The notes under the pieces are model-generated. The model was not told where the DNA came from and made no database searches. It saw only the letters and a list, made by a program, of their open reading frames with translations. Shown in pieces: positions 36,401-43,707 of a stretch of 64,000 bases of DNA. Numbering within the stretch: position 1 is the first letter of the stretch; each line of letters starts with the position of its first letter. The position numbers were made by a program, and so were the translations under genes. The stretch is from Portibacter marinus (GTDB taxonomy: Bacteria; Bacteroidota; Bacteroidia; Chitinophagales; Saprospiraceae), in the NCBI RefSeq assembly GCF_021533195.1, contig NZ_JAJNKB010000001.1, forward strand, positions 868,001 to 932,000, given 5' to 3'.

Positions 36401-38183
36401 GTAAATCTGCAACCACAACCGGTGGTATCAAATCCTGAACCACTACTGCAAATGTGTCACTCGTCGTATTGCCACAGCAATCGTAGTAATCTACCATCAC
36501 CTGAACCGTATCTCCTCCAATCATAGTCTTCGCATTGTCTTCCAAATACAATACACCGTCTACAATACTTCCAGCAGTGGAGCTATATGCTACTCTAATG
36601 TCTTCTGAACAGTTGTCACTCGATTCACCCACTGGTAATTCTAAAGAAGCACTACAATCCCATAAAGTCGTCGTTATCGTTACATCAGGTAACTCTTCGA
36701 TCACCGGTGGTTCTTTATCCATCACCTTAATGATCTGATTGTGTTCTATAATCGCTCCGGTACACCAGTCTAATATCTTCCACTGTCTGACCACTTTAAA
36801 ACTAGGTGAGTTCTGCGCACACTCCATGCCAGGCTCCTCACAAATGGGTACCACAATATCCGTATAACCCGCTTGGATCGTCCCACAGTTAATGCCGCCT
36901 ACTCTTCCGGTACCCGGAATAATATCTCCTTCGGGAGTAATTTTGTCGTCAGGAGCAGGATTGCCATTTGGTAAAACTGCCCAATCTGTTCCTGCGCCAT
37001 CACAATTAAGTGGCGCTAATCTTTCAACATTGCCATAAGGTTCAATTCTATCATCGCAAGTTTCATATCCACAATTTCCAATGATGGCCATTCCACTTCT
37101 TTCAACAGTAACTTGCTCATTACCGACAATAACTGTTTCAGACATGGCTGCAAATAGCACGTTCAGATCATTTTCATTTGTATAATAACCATCAATACCA
37201 TCGAAGTCTACATAACTTCCAGAATTCTCTCTATAATTAAAATAAAGATTAGTCTCATCAGCAATGAAATCATCTCCTTCAATAAGTACACCAGTTGTAA
37301 AGAAATCAGGACCTATTAATGTAGTTACTTCGTTTCCAGCCTTCAAAGTCAAATCAAAAGCAACAATATTGTTTGCAAGTAGAGAACCTATAGTACCATC
37401 TGTTTCAATGTAACCAGTAACCCTTCCACTTTCACCTAGTTCGCGATCCACATCATATCGGAATATGCCAGTTTGACCATCCACACAATCATAATCGGCG
37501 GGTAACGAAATATCTTCTAAATCCTGCGGCTCCAAATAAATTCGTTGTGTACATCTGGTAATATTTCCAAATTCATCTGTTGCTCTAAAAGTCCTATAAA
37601 TGGTATCTCCATCACATTCGCCATTTACAAAGCGATCAACAAATTCTAAATTATATTTTGAACATTCTACAACACCTACACACCATGCTGCTGCATTCTC
37701 GGGTCCATTATACGGCAAGGACAACACAGCAAACTCACTACCATTTCCAGGTGCTGCATCCTGAACCTTTAAGATTCTGGCCACATTAGCAGGGTCATCA
37801 TCATCAGCACACGAAATGGTGATATCCCTTGGACATTCCAGAATCGGTGCAGTTTTATCTTCCACAATCACTTCACCCCAACATGCATTACCATTGGCGG
37901 TATTGACTACCTTATATTCATAAGTGCCCACGACTCTAATACTAGCATCATTTTGCCCTACGATTTCAATGGCCAAATCTGGACAGGTAGTAGGATCATC
38001 TATCGCATTCAATGCCATATCTACAGTAATCACTGCAGCACAACCCGCCGTATCAATAGAGGCATTCAATTGGCCTATACAGATCAGCTCACATTGAGCA
38101 TTCGAACTTGAAAATGAAAAAATAGTCAGAAAAGCGGTCAATAAACTTAGGCTAAAAGCCTTCAGTGTAAACTTTCTATTCAT
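33414..38183 (-). CDS. Giant T9SS-exported multidomain protein B (HYR-like, dockerin-like, cohesin-like)
   Basis: A 1589-aa paralogue of the neighbouring giant protein. Signal peptide about 1-29 (ending SSSNAQC). The unique N-terminal part (about 30-433) holds HYR-like modules (VEDKTAPILECPRDITISC) and an inserted segment around residues 240-375 that protein A lacks, while protein A's lamin-tail-like domain is absent here. Residues ~433-1589 are nearly identical to the last 1157 residues of protein A: HYR-like modules, dockerin-like loops (about 1233-1300), cohesin-like domain (about 1370-1493) and the T9SS sorting domain (about 1507-1589). The stop codons differ (TGA here, TAG in A). Cell-surface adhesin or matrix protein is the likely role. 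Many cysteines (paired DNC, CDG, CCG motifs) suggest disulfide-stabilised modules. Confidence 0.88.
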   Translation of the reverse strand: MNRKFTLKAFSLSLLTAFLTIFSFSSSNAQCELICIGQLNASIDTAGCAAVITVDMALNAIDDPTTCPDLAIEIVGQNDASIRVVGTYEYKVVNTANGNACWGEVIVEDKTAPILECPRDITISCADDDDPANVARILKVQDAAPGNGSEFAVLSLPYNGPENAAAWCVGVVECSKYNLEFVDRFVNGECDGDTIYRTFRATDEFGNITRCTQRIYLEPQDLEDISLPADYDCVDGQTGIFRYDVDRELGESGRVTGYIETDGTIGSLLANNIVAFDLTLKAGNEVTTLIGPDFFTTGVLIEGDDFIADETNLYFNYRENSGSYVDFDGIDGYYTNENDLNVLFAAMSETVIVGNEQVTVERSGMAIIGNCGYETCDDRIEPYGNVERLAPLNCDGAGTDWAVLPNGNPAPDDKITPEGDIIPGTGRVGGINCGTIQAGYTDIVVPICEEPGMECAQNSPSFKVVRQWKILDWCTGAIIEHNQIIKVMDKEPPVIEELPDVTITTTLWDCSASLELPVGESSDNCSEDIRVAYSSTAGSIVDGVLYLEDNAKTMIGGDTVQVMVDYYDCCGNTTSDTFAVVVQDLIPPVVVADLHTTVALSRFEEDGLAKIYAETFDDGSFDNCGPLSYGVRRMDGVCSGFRGEDKDGEFFEFIHFCCKDIGEPVMVEFRVCDDADMDGLAGGILGRIGPTEAEDVDFENDPDDNCNYAMIEVEVQDKLPPACSAPSDITIDCIDFAALGDIDRIREGDYDDIFGEAAGAAICDVDIEQELTSTEDCGLGEIVRTIKVTNENNGISATCFQVITVVVADSSENFLVCSDINFPPNSVERQTFDAAGYDNVWCETNPFNIGDPADDGEDLPAIDVMDCEGVNITAPIIDIDNLCSEVGINLTLDTFDFGGSACKKILAHWEVIDQCLFDENFFIDGEVDPYRPENGYFELYVEYDLFDTEGPVIECGDGFNAECDGSLAGQLSASATDNCTEPEFFGWNWRLDVGADGTVEFEGEGNTIEPEDIGMESFPEGQHIVTWIVSDGCGNLSSMDCPLGFEVVDSKEPTPYCYDGLATALMEMGGVTLWAADFDAGSFDNCGEVFVTIVPESDVEGLSDAEAYAASLNLVRNIETGKDEYGWTFGCEYIPNGVSNIIDVRLYATDEAGNFDYCTASLRLQDNLGACEDDEDGSATLGGNIATRDDQMVSEVEVEAMASNPEFPKYTSTDAEGNYAFYNNKLGLDYEITPGKTGDYRNGVTTLDLVLVQKHILGLEELSSMYQLIAADVNNDRQIKASDLLQLRKLILGVYPEDKLPSNDSWRFMSKQDDPEDKTQPWPFEEVANIQNLSSDMMSADFVAIKVGDVNGTVSVSEKGTAQVRNARAINLEIVEQRYAPGEEVKVAFTSADFKEVYGYQFTLAFGKDLDFVGFESGSLELSEANFGWNRLSEGLISTSYDNVKGVSTMAEEVLFTMIFKAKEVGTTASSIQINSRVTKAESYIGNGLEITDIQLRTNTDQKEAGFVLYQNEPNPFKQLTNISFNLPEAGNASLRVYDVTGKTLYSQSGTYAKGLNTIQVKNLGSTGVMYYQIESGEYTATKKMIVIE
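33420..36917 (-). repeat. 3.5-kb direct repeat, copy B
   Basis: Second copy of the block at 27147-30644, same orientation. It lies wholly inside the coding region of giant protein B and covers its C-terminal ~1157 codons. Confidence 0.93.
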
Positions 38184-38365
38184 GAGATTGAGTTGGTTAT
38201 AACAAATTATTAAACACTCAAAAATAAGACAATTTTCCTTTTTTCAAATGTTTAAGTGTTCTAAGCGACAGTCATGTATATATAAAAAAAATAAAATGTG
38301 TTACACTCATTTACAAGTCATATCTTTACACATTAGACATTCTACCAATATGTGTTAAAAAAAAA

Positions 38366-39220
38366 TTAATTTATAATTCTGATCAACCCTTCCTGCACTA
38401 CAGATGCCACCAATTTCCCTTCTGTATTGAAAATATTGCCTCTTGTAAATCCTCTGGAATTCGAAGCGCTTGGACTGTCCAATGCGTAGAGATGCCACTT
38501 CGAAATATCAAATTTTCGATGAATCCACATCCCGTGATCCAGGCTGGCTAAAAAACTTTTATTGGTATTCAATTTCACCCTATGAGGCAGTGTAGCTGTG
38601 GTCAGCAAGTTGTAGTCACTTGCATATGCCAAGACTTCATGGTGGCGGGACAAGCCCCCTGAAACTTCACCTTTCGCTCTAAACCATATATGCTGATAGG
38701 GCTCTCCATTTTGCTGTAGCAGTGGACCAAAGTTTTCAACTGGCCTAAACTCAATTGGCCGATCATGATTATATGCCGCATAAATTTTAGGAAATTCATC
38801 TTTGATTGATTCTATGATTTCGTGGTCTGAAATTAAGTTTTCCGGACCTTTTACCTCCGGCATTTCGATCTGATGATTGACACCATCTTGCTCTAACTGA
38901 AAGGAAGCTGCCATGATAAAAATGGGTCTGCCTTTCTGGATGGCCACTACCCTTCTGGTTGTAAAACTTCCACCATCTCTGACTACGTCTACTTCATAAA
39001 CGATCGGCATATCAATATCACCTGCTAAGATAAAATAGGCGTGCATCGAGTGTAAAAATCGATCTTCCGGCACTGTTCTATAAGCCGCATGAATCGATTG
39101 TGCAAGTACTTGACCTCCAAATACTCTTTTCCAGGGTGATCTAAAGTTTTGACCTCTAAAAATATTGACTTCTATCTGTTCGAGGCTCAGTAAATCCTCT
39201 AATTCCTTTACATTTTCCAT
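38366..39220 (-). CDS. tesB: Acyl-CoA thioesterase II
   Basis: A 284-aa double-hotdog TesB-type thioesterase that hydrolyses acyl-CoA to free fatty acid and CoA. Both halves are visible: FGGQVLAQSIHAAYRTVP with the GGQ signature in the first, and ASLDHGMWIHRKFDISKWHL with the catalytic Asp in SLDH in the second. The end matches TesB (GKLVASVVQEGLIR) with the active-site Gln. Length fits the family. Single gene with a -7 box just upstream. It probably trims acyl-CoA pools; no fatty-acid genes are adjacent. Confidence 0.93.
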   Translation of the reverse strand: MENVKELEDLLSLEQIEVNIFRGQNFRSPWKRVFGGQVLAQSIHAAYRTVPEDRFLHSMHAYFILAGDIDMPIVYEVDVVRDGGSFTTRRVVAIQKGRPIFIMAASFQLEQDGVNHQIEMPEVKGPENLISDHEIIESIKDEFPKIYAAYNHDRPIEFRPVENFGPLLQQNGEPYQHIWFRAKGEVSGGLSRHHEVLAYASDYNLLTTATLPHRVKLNTNKSFLASLDHGMWIHRKFDISKWHLYALDSPSASNSRGFTRGNIFNTEGKLVASVVQEGLIRIIN

Positions 39221-39238
39221 TTATATCCTTTGAATTTG

Positions 39239-39246
39239 CAAAACTA
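39239..39246 (-). promoter_or_regulatory. Candidate -7 box for tesB
   Basis: The minus strand reads TAGTTTTG, a full TAnnTTTG match, 19 nt upstream of the tesB ATG. No clear -33 TTG was found at the expected spacing. Confidence 0.4.
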
Positions 39247-39296
39247 TAGATTTCTAAAAAAATAGATGTAATAAAGTGATTTATTGGATAAAACTA

Positions 39297-39304
39297 TATA
39301 TTTG
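39297..39304 (+). promoter_or_regulatory. Candidate -7 box for tRNA-Ser
   Basis: TATATTTG matches the Bacteroidota TAnnTTTG element and lies 29 nt before the 5' end of the tRNA. The nearest TTG is too close to be a -33 element. Confidence 0.5.
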
Positions 39305-39333
39305 CATCGCTTTTGAAAAGCCATTAATTTCAC

Positions 39334-39422
39334 GGTGAGGTGGGTGAGTGGCTGAAACCACCGGTTTGCTAAACCGGCGTACTTGGAAACAGGTACCGGG
39401 GGTTCGAATCCCCCTCTCACCG
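39334..39422 (+). tRNA. tRNA-Ser (anticodon GCU)
   Basis: An 89-nt class II tRNA. The acceptor stem GGTGAGG pairs with TCTCACC (one G-U), and the anticodon stem CCGGT/ACCGG frames the loop TTGCTAA with anticodon GCT, which reads AGC/AGU serine codons. The long variable arm (GTACTTGGAAACAGGTAC) and discriminator G are typical of tRNA-Ser. T-arm GGGGGTTCGAATCCCCC is perfect. CCA is not encoded. Confidence 0.96.
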
Positions 39423-39437
39423 CAAATTATTTTGAAG

Positions 39438-39462
39438 GCTGTCCGATAAGGTCAGCTTTTTT
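39438..39462 (+). terminator. Terminator after tRNA-Ser
   Basis: GCTGTCC-GATAA-GGTCAGC forms a 7-bp stem with one T-T mismatch (39438-39456), followed by six T residues. It lies 15 nt after the tRNA. Confidence 0.75.
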
Positions 39463-39814
39463 AATTTGAGCTCACTTCATAAGCATGCAGGATTTGCTGA
39501 GACTGCTGATGATAACCGAAAGCGTATTTCCCTGTATTTGGTAAACGCTCGATATCATCGAAAATCATTAATTTCACAGTATGAGTGATCGAACATGAAA
39601 TTTAGATATGGGTTATGATTAGTATCTGTTTGAGTTTTTAATATAAGTGCCTATACTTATTACTCTTAACTGAAATTAAAAACTAGAAATATTCGTTTAT
39701 CACACTTGTTAAACTTTAGATATTACACTGTTTTTCTTTGATTAAATCAATGTCAAAGAATAAGGTAATTTAGACATATTATTAACTAATAAATTTTTAA
39801 CTAATACAAAATCA
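39463..39814. other. 352-bp intergenic region before the OmpA-type gene
   Basis: No gene supported. It holds the 5' region of the OmpA-type lipoprotein gene. The only structure noticed is a 12-nt exact copy (39566-39577) of CATTAATTTCAC, the sequence that abuts the 5' end of the tRNA. The last ~150 nt are very AT-rich, with no full TAnnTTTG match. Confidence 0.6.
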
Positions 39815-40738
39815 ATGAGATATTTGAAATTATTGTCTTTGGTATTTTTGATCGGATCTATCATGCCCTCATGTGTTTCTAAAAAGAAATTTATGACTCT
39901 TGAAACAGAGCTTGAGGAAACCAGTAATGACCTTAGAGCCTATCAAAATAGATTACAGGAATGTAATGACAAGTTGGCCATGACCGAGAAAACAGTTTCG
40001 GAAGAGCAAAGCGAAAAAGCGCAATTACAAGTTGAAGTGAATAGCAACGAACAATTGATTAATTCCTTGAATGCACAGATCGCTGACTTAAGAAAGCAAC
40101 GTGATCAACAAGTGACCCAATTGGGAGATCTTACTGTACTTTCAAAGTCCGCCAACGAAAACATTGGCCAAACAATCAGACAGTTAGAGAAAAAGGATGA
40201 ATATATTCAACTTCTGAATATGGCCAAAAATAAAGCTGACTCTTTAAATCTGGCATTGGCCATTAATTTGAAATCAGTTCTGGCTCAAGGTATTGCAGAT
40301 GAGGATGTAGAAGTAAAGGTGGACAAAACAGTGGTCTTTATTAATCTATCGGATAAAATGTTATACAGAAGTGGAAGTGCAGAGATCAGTGACAGAGCTG
40401 GAGAAGTTCTTTCAAAAATAGCACAGATCATCAAAACCAAGCCAGACCTCGAAGTCATGGTTGAAGGTTATACTGACACAAATCCTATCAATACTGCATG
40501 CATTAAAGACAATTGGGATTTGTCAGTTATGAGAGCTACTTCAGTGGTAAGAACACTGCAATCTGACTATGGTGTTGATCCGAATAAGCTTATTGCAGCG
40601 GGTAGAGGCGAGTACAATGCGCTTGCTGATAATGCCACCGCAGAAGGTAGATCAATGAATCGAAGAACAAGAATCATCATTCTACCTAAATTGAATCAGT
40701 TTTATGACCTGCTAAATCCTGAATTGGCAGCGAAATAA
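39815..40738 (+). CDS. OmpA-family lipoprotein with coiled coil
   Basis: A 307-aa envelope protein. Lipobox MPSCVS (Cys20), then a long heptad-rich coiled coil (about 25-125, with DLRAYQNRLQECNDKLAM), then an OmpA/MotB C-terminal domain (about 165-300: VFINLSDKMLYRSGSAEI, VEGYTDTNPI, and RSMNRRTRI). The last motif holds the Asp/Arg-type residues that hold diaminopimelate of peptidoglycan. It would tether the outer membrane to the cell wall. Monocistronic, with a terminator 22 nt downstream. Confidence 0.93.
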   Translation: MRYLKLLSLVFLIGSIMPSCVSKKKFMTLETELEETSNDLRAYQNRLQECNDKLAMTEKTVSEEQSEKAQLQVEVNSNEQLINSLNAQIADLRKQRDQQVTQLGDLTVLSKSANENIGQTIRQLEKKDEYIQLLNMAKNKADSLNLALAINLKSVLAQGIADEDVEVKVDKTVVFINLSDKMLYRSGSAEISDRAGEVLSKIAQIIKTKPDLEVMVEGYTDTNPINTACIKDNWDLSVMRATSVVRTLQSDYGVDPNKLIAAGRGEYNALADNATAEGRSMNRRTRIIILPKLNQFYDLLNPELAAK

Positions 40739-40760
40739 TTCATTTGAAAAAATTTACAAG

Positions 40761-40790
40761 CGGCTTTGGGTATTACTCAAAGCCGTTTTT
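40761..40790. terminator. Bidirectional terminator after the OmpA-type gene
   Basis: CGGCTTTGGG-TATTA-CTCAAAGCCG makes a 10-bp stem with one G-T pair (40761-40785) followed by five T residues on the plus strand. It sits between convergent genes. Confidence 0.85.
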
Positions 40791-40792
40791 AT

Positions 40793-41677
40793 TTAGAACC
40801 TTTTCCCAATATAAATTCTAGCCTTCCAATTCACCACTTTAAAACTGACTTCACCACTTCCGTAATATTCAGGGTAATCGTTATAGATAATGCCCATAAA
40901 ATTACGGTCCCAATGGTATACTGTAGAGGCAATGACATTTATGGAAGGTACCAATTCCCAATTCGTATTGGATTCAAACGAAACATACCGAAAATCCAAA
41001 CCTCCTTTCAGAATAAGTGAAACAGACCAACCTTGATAGACATAAGAATAACCATAACCAGCCATCGCTCCAACACTGGTTCTTGAAAACGAAGCAAAAT
41101 CAGTCATCGAAGCGCTACTAACATTGGCATAGTGATAACTCATTGGAAACGCCAGCAACAGGCTGCCCGCTGATAAAAGCTGTTTTTCGTTAAACCTCAA
41201 AGCAGCTTTCAATGAAAAATTCGGATTGTCTATATAATGTGAATTAAGTCGATTAAAAAGGAAAAAGTTGTGGCTGTCCAATGTTTGAAGTTTATCCGTC
41301 CAAACCTGGTTGATGCTTTCAAAACCTTGTATGTATTTGAAGTTATAATTAAAGTGCCAATTTCGTGGATAAAAGTTTAAGCCAAATCCTGTTCCAAAAG
41401 CCTTCGGAGAGCCTGCTACCTTATTATCAATCGCTTTCAGTGGTATGGCCACAAATAGCTCTGCTAGATTCCACTTGATATAGAAACCTGTGGACCAATT
41501 GTGATTGCGAAAAACAAGGGATTCCTGATCATTTGTCCTTGTGATCACACTTAAATCTTTCAAGGTAGAGTGCAATTGAAAAGTCTTATTGTTAGAAGTC
41601 TTCTCGATATAGTAGATTTCTGATTGAGCGTATGTGCTCACGTTGACCAAAAATAATATTAAAACCGCTAACCTCAT
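40793..41677 (-). CDS. Outer-membrane beta-barrel-like protein (DUF4421-type)
   Basis: About 294 aa from the ATG at 41677. That start gives a clean signal peptide (MRLAVLILFLVNVSTYAQS); the longer frame to 41686 would need a TTG start. The mature protein alternates polar and hydrophobic residues with many aromatic strand ends (for example GFGLNFYPRNWHFNYNFKY and YGYSYVYQGWSVSLIL) and ends in the aromatic residue Phe (IYIGKRF), as barrel proteins do. It resembles the Bacteroidota DUF4421 group, but I hold that loosely. Function unknown. It is divergent from the hydrolase/ATP-grasp cassette. Confidence 0.65.
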   Translation of the reverse strand: MRLAVLILFLVNVSTYAQSEIYYIEKTSNNKTFQLHSTLKDLSVITRTNDQESLVFRNHNWSTGFYIKWNLAELFVAIPLKAIDNKVAGSPKAFGTGFGLNFYPRNWHFNYNFKYIQGFESINQVWTDKLQTLDSHNFFLFNRLNSHYIDNPNFSLKAALRFNEKQLLSAGSLLLAFPMSYHYANVSSASMTDFASFSRTSVGAMAGYGYSYVYQGWSVSLILKGGLDFRYVSFESNTNWELVPSINVIASTVYHWDRNFMGIIYNDYPEYYGSGEVSFKVVNWKARIYIGKRF

Positions 41678-41740
41678 CCACAGCAAAACTATTACAATAA
41701 TTGTTAATTTGTGAAAAACTTAAACGACCTTTGCAGCTTT

Positions 41741-42445
41741 ATGAAAGAAGAATATAAGAAGTGGTTTTCTCCGACTTTAAGTAAAGAGATTGAAATGCTT
41801 GTTTTCGGACATGCAGGATATCCTGTCATTCTGTTTCCGACCACCCTGGGCAGATATTATGAATGTAAGGATTTCCATCTGATTGATTCCGTTAAATGGT
41901 ATTTAGAGCAAGGCTTGGTGCAAATCTATTGCCCTGACAGCATTACCGACTTGAGCTGGTACAACAAGTCCATACATCCTGCTGAAAGGGTGAAGAACCA
42001 TATGTGGTATGATGCCTTTATAATGGAAGAGATTGTGAACAGTATTTGTCATCAAAATGGAATTTCTAAAGTAGCCGTTGCGGGTCCCTCTTTTGGTGGA
42101 TATCAGGCCGCTAATTTTGCCTTCAGGCATCCAGATAGAGTAAGTCACTTGTTTAGCATGAGTGGCTCATTTAACATTAAGTCATTCATGGATGGCTATT
42201 ACGATGACAATGTCTATTTTAACAATCCCGTAGATTTTTTGCCGGATAGTAATCATCCCGATCTCTGGAACATGAAAATTATCCTGGGCGTAGGTGAATG
42301 GGATATTTGCCTGGCTTCGAATCAGGAAATGTCAGAAATATTGAACAGAAAGAACATTCCGCACTGGTATGATCTAAGAAAGTGGGCTAAACACGATTGG
42401 CCGATATGGAGAGACATGTTTCCACATTATTTATCGACACTATAA
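41741..42445 (+). CDS. Alpha/beta-hydrolase (esterase-like), first gene of an ATP-grasp cassette
   Basis: A 234-aa alpha/beta hydrolase counted from the ATG at 41741; a GTG at 41711 would add ten residues, and I prefer the ATG because the protein then starts MKEEYKKWFSPTL like esterases of this group. The triad is visible: Ser117 in AGPSFGGYQ, Asp188 in GEWDICL, His218 in KHDWPIW. No signal peptide, so it acts in the cytoplasm. It ends 10 nt before the first ATP-grasp gene. In a ligase cassette it might hydrolyse or transfer an ester or amide of the product, or release it; that is inference. Confidence 0.82.
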   Translation: MKEEYKKWFSPTLSKEIEMLVFGHAGYPVILFPTTLGRYYECKDFHLIDSVKWYLEQGLVQIYCPDSITDLSWYNKSIHPAERVKNHMWYDAFIMEEIVNSICHQNGISKVAVAGPSFGGYQAANFAFRHPDRVSHLFSMSGSFNIKSFMDGYYDDNVYFNNPVDFLPDSNHPDLWNMKIILGVGEWDICLASNQEMSEILNRKNIPHWYDLRKWAKHDWPIWRDMFPHYLSTL

Positions 42446-42455
42446 ACTAAATCAA

Positions 42456-43637
42456 ATGAAAAAAATAGGAATATTATATGGTAAGGAGGATACTTTTCCT
42501 CAAGCTTTCATCGACAGAGTAAATGCTAAAGGTTTAAAAGACATAAAGGCTGAAAGTGTATCGATCGATATGGTACAGCAAGCGGCTCCCACAGAATATG
42601 CAGTCATCATTGACAGAATTTCACAGGATGTACCTTTCTACCGAGCATACCTTAAAAATGCAGCTTTATCTGGAACCTGTGTGATCAACAACCCATTTTG
42701 GTGGAGTGCTGATGAGAAGTTCTTTAACAATGCGCTTGCCGAGAAAGTCGGTGTTCCAGTGCCGAAAACGGTAATCCTACCCTCACATGAAAGACCGGAC
42801 GATACTGGTGAGAAATCATTTAGGAACTTAAAATTTCCTTATGGTTGGGAGGAAAATTTCGAGTATGTAGGATGGCCGGCCTATATGAAGCCACATGATG
42901 GTGGTGGTTGGAAAAATGTTTACAAAGTCAACAATCCGCAGGATCTATGGGACAAGCATGCGGAGACAGGGCAATTGGTCATGCTGCTGCAAGAAGAAAT
43001 CCAGTTTACGGAATATTTCAGATGCTATGTACTTGGAGGTCATAAAGTTCACATTATGCAATATGAGCCGCGAAATCCTCATCATCTTAGATATGTCAAA
43101 GATGCTCCACCCGTAGATCAAAAGATTCTCAAGCAGGTGGAAGAAGGTTGCATTAAGTTGAATCAAGCGCTGGGTTATGATTTCAATACGGTAGAATTTG
43201 CTGTTCGAGACGGGGTAGCCTATGCCATTGACTTTTGTAATCCTGCACCAGATGCAGACGTTCATTCGGTGGGAGAGGAAAACTTCGAATGGATCGTGGA
43301 AAATGCAGCTTTACTTGCCATTGAAAAGGCCGAACAACATCAAGAAGGAAAAATGAATTTGACCTGGGGCACCTTTATTAAAGACCAAATAGCGGTGTCA
43401 CCTAAATCCAGTTCAAAAAGAAAGGCTGTAAGGAAAGCGCCAGTAAAAAAGGCAGCGACTTCAAGGGCATCTATTATGAAATCTGTTTCTTCCAAAGCCG
43501 GTGACACTACGAAAGAGATTGCAAAAGCTACAGCTAAGAGCAAACCAGCAACCAGGAGTAAGACTAACAATACAAAAGCGAAGGCAGCTGGTCGTAAACC
43601 AAAAACCACCCGTTCAAAGAAAACTGATGAAAAGTGA
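42456..43637 (+). CDS. ATP-grasp carboxylate-amine ligase with histone-H1-like tail
   Basis: A 393-aa protein. Residues ~1-300 form an ATP-grasp ligase: PAYMKPHDGGGWKNVY (ATP-binding Lys145 and glycine loop), LLQEEIQFTEYFRCYVLG, and VEFAVRDGVAYAIDFCNP with Asp259 and Asn262 as likely Mg2+ ligands. Such enzymes join a carboxylate to an amine through an acyl phosphate. Residues ~316-393 are a low-complexity Lys/Ala/Ser/Thr tail with 26 Lys or Arg in 78 residues (KRKAVRKAPVKKAATSRAS), like bacterial histone-H1-like tails. That tail is not part of the enzyme family and may bind nucleic acid or a polyanion. Second gene of the four-gene cassette; 70 nt before the amidotransferase. Confidence 0.85.
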   Translation: MKKIGILYGKEDTFPQAFIDRVNAKGLKDIKAESVSIDMVQQAAPTEYAVIIDRISQDVPFYRAYLKNAALSGTCVINNPFWWSADEKFFNNALAEKVGVPVPKTVILPSHERPDDTGEKSFRNLKFPYGWEENFEYVGWPAYMKPHDGGGWKNVYKVNNPQDLWDKHAETGQLVMLLQEEIQFTEYFRCYVLGGHKVHIMQYEPRNPHHLRYVKDAPPVDQKILKQVEEGCIKLNQALGYDFNTVEFAVRDGVAYAIDFCNPAPDADVHSVGEENFEWIVENAALLAIEKAEQHQEGKMNLTWGTFIKDQIAVSPKSSSKRKAVRKAPVKKAATSRASIMKSVSSKAGDTTKEIAKATAKSKPATRSKTNNTKAKAAGRKPKTTRSKKTDEK

Positions 43638-43650
43638 TGTAGGTCAAATA

Positions 43651-43667
43651 ATTTCAAACTTTGAAAT
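43651..43667. promoter_or_regulatory. 17-bp perfect palindrome in the ATP-grasp/amidotransferase gap
   Basis: ATTTCAAA-C-TTTGAAAT is a perfect dyad 14 nt after the ATP-grasp stop and 40 nt before the amidotransferase start. It is the longest gap in the cassette. It could be an operator or an RNA hairpin; no T run follows. Confidence 0.35.
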
Positions 43668-43707
43668 CTATTCCGGTTTTATACTGTTTCTCAACAGAAG
43701 ATATTGA

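Noticed and set aside
27487-36738. Matching pairs of plus-strand frames (for example 27487/33760 and 30262/36535)
   Set aside because: They are antisense shadows that occur twice only because the 3.5-kb block is duplicated.
29000-38000. CRISPR or short tandem repeats in the giant genes
   Set aside because: The repetition is protein-module and long-block duplication; no short direct repeats with regular spacers were found anywhere in the window.
41711-41740. GTG start for the hydrolase gene
   Set aside because: The added ten residues do not look like the family's N-terminus; the ATG at 41741 does.
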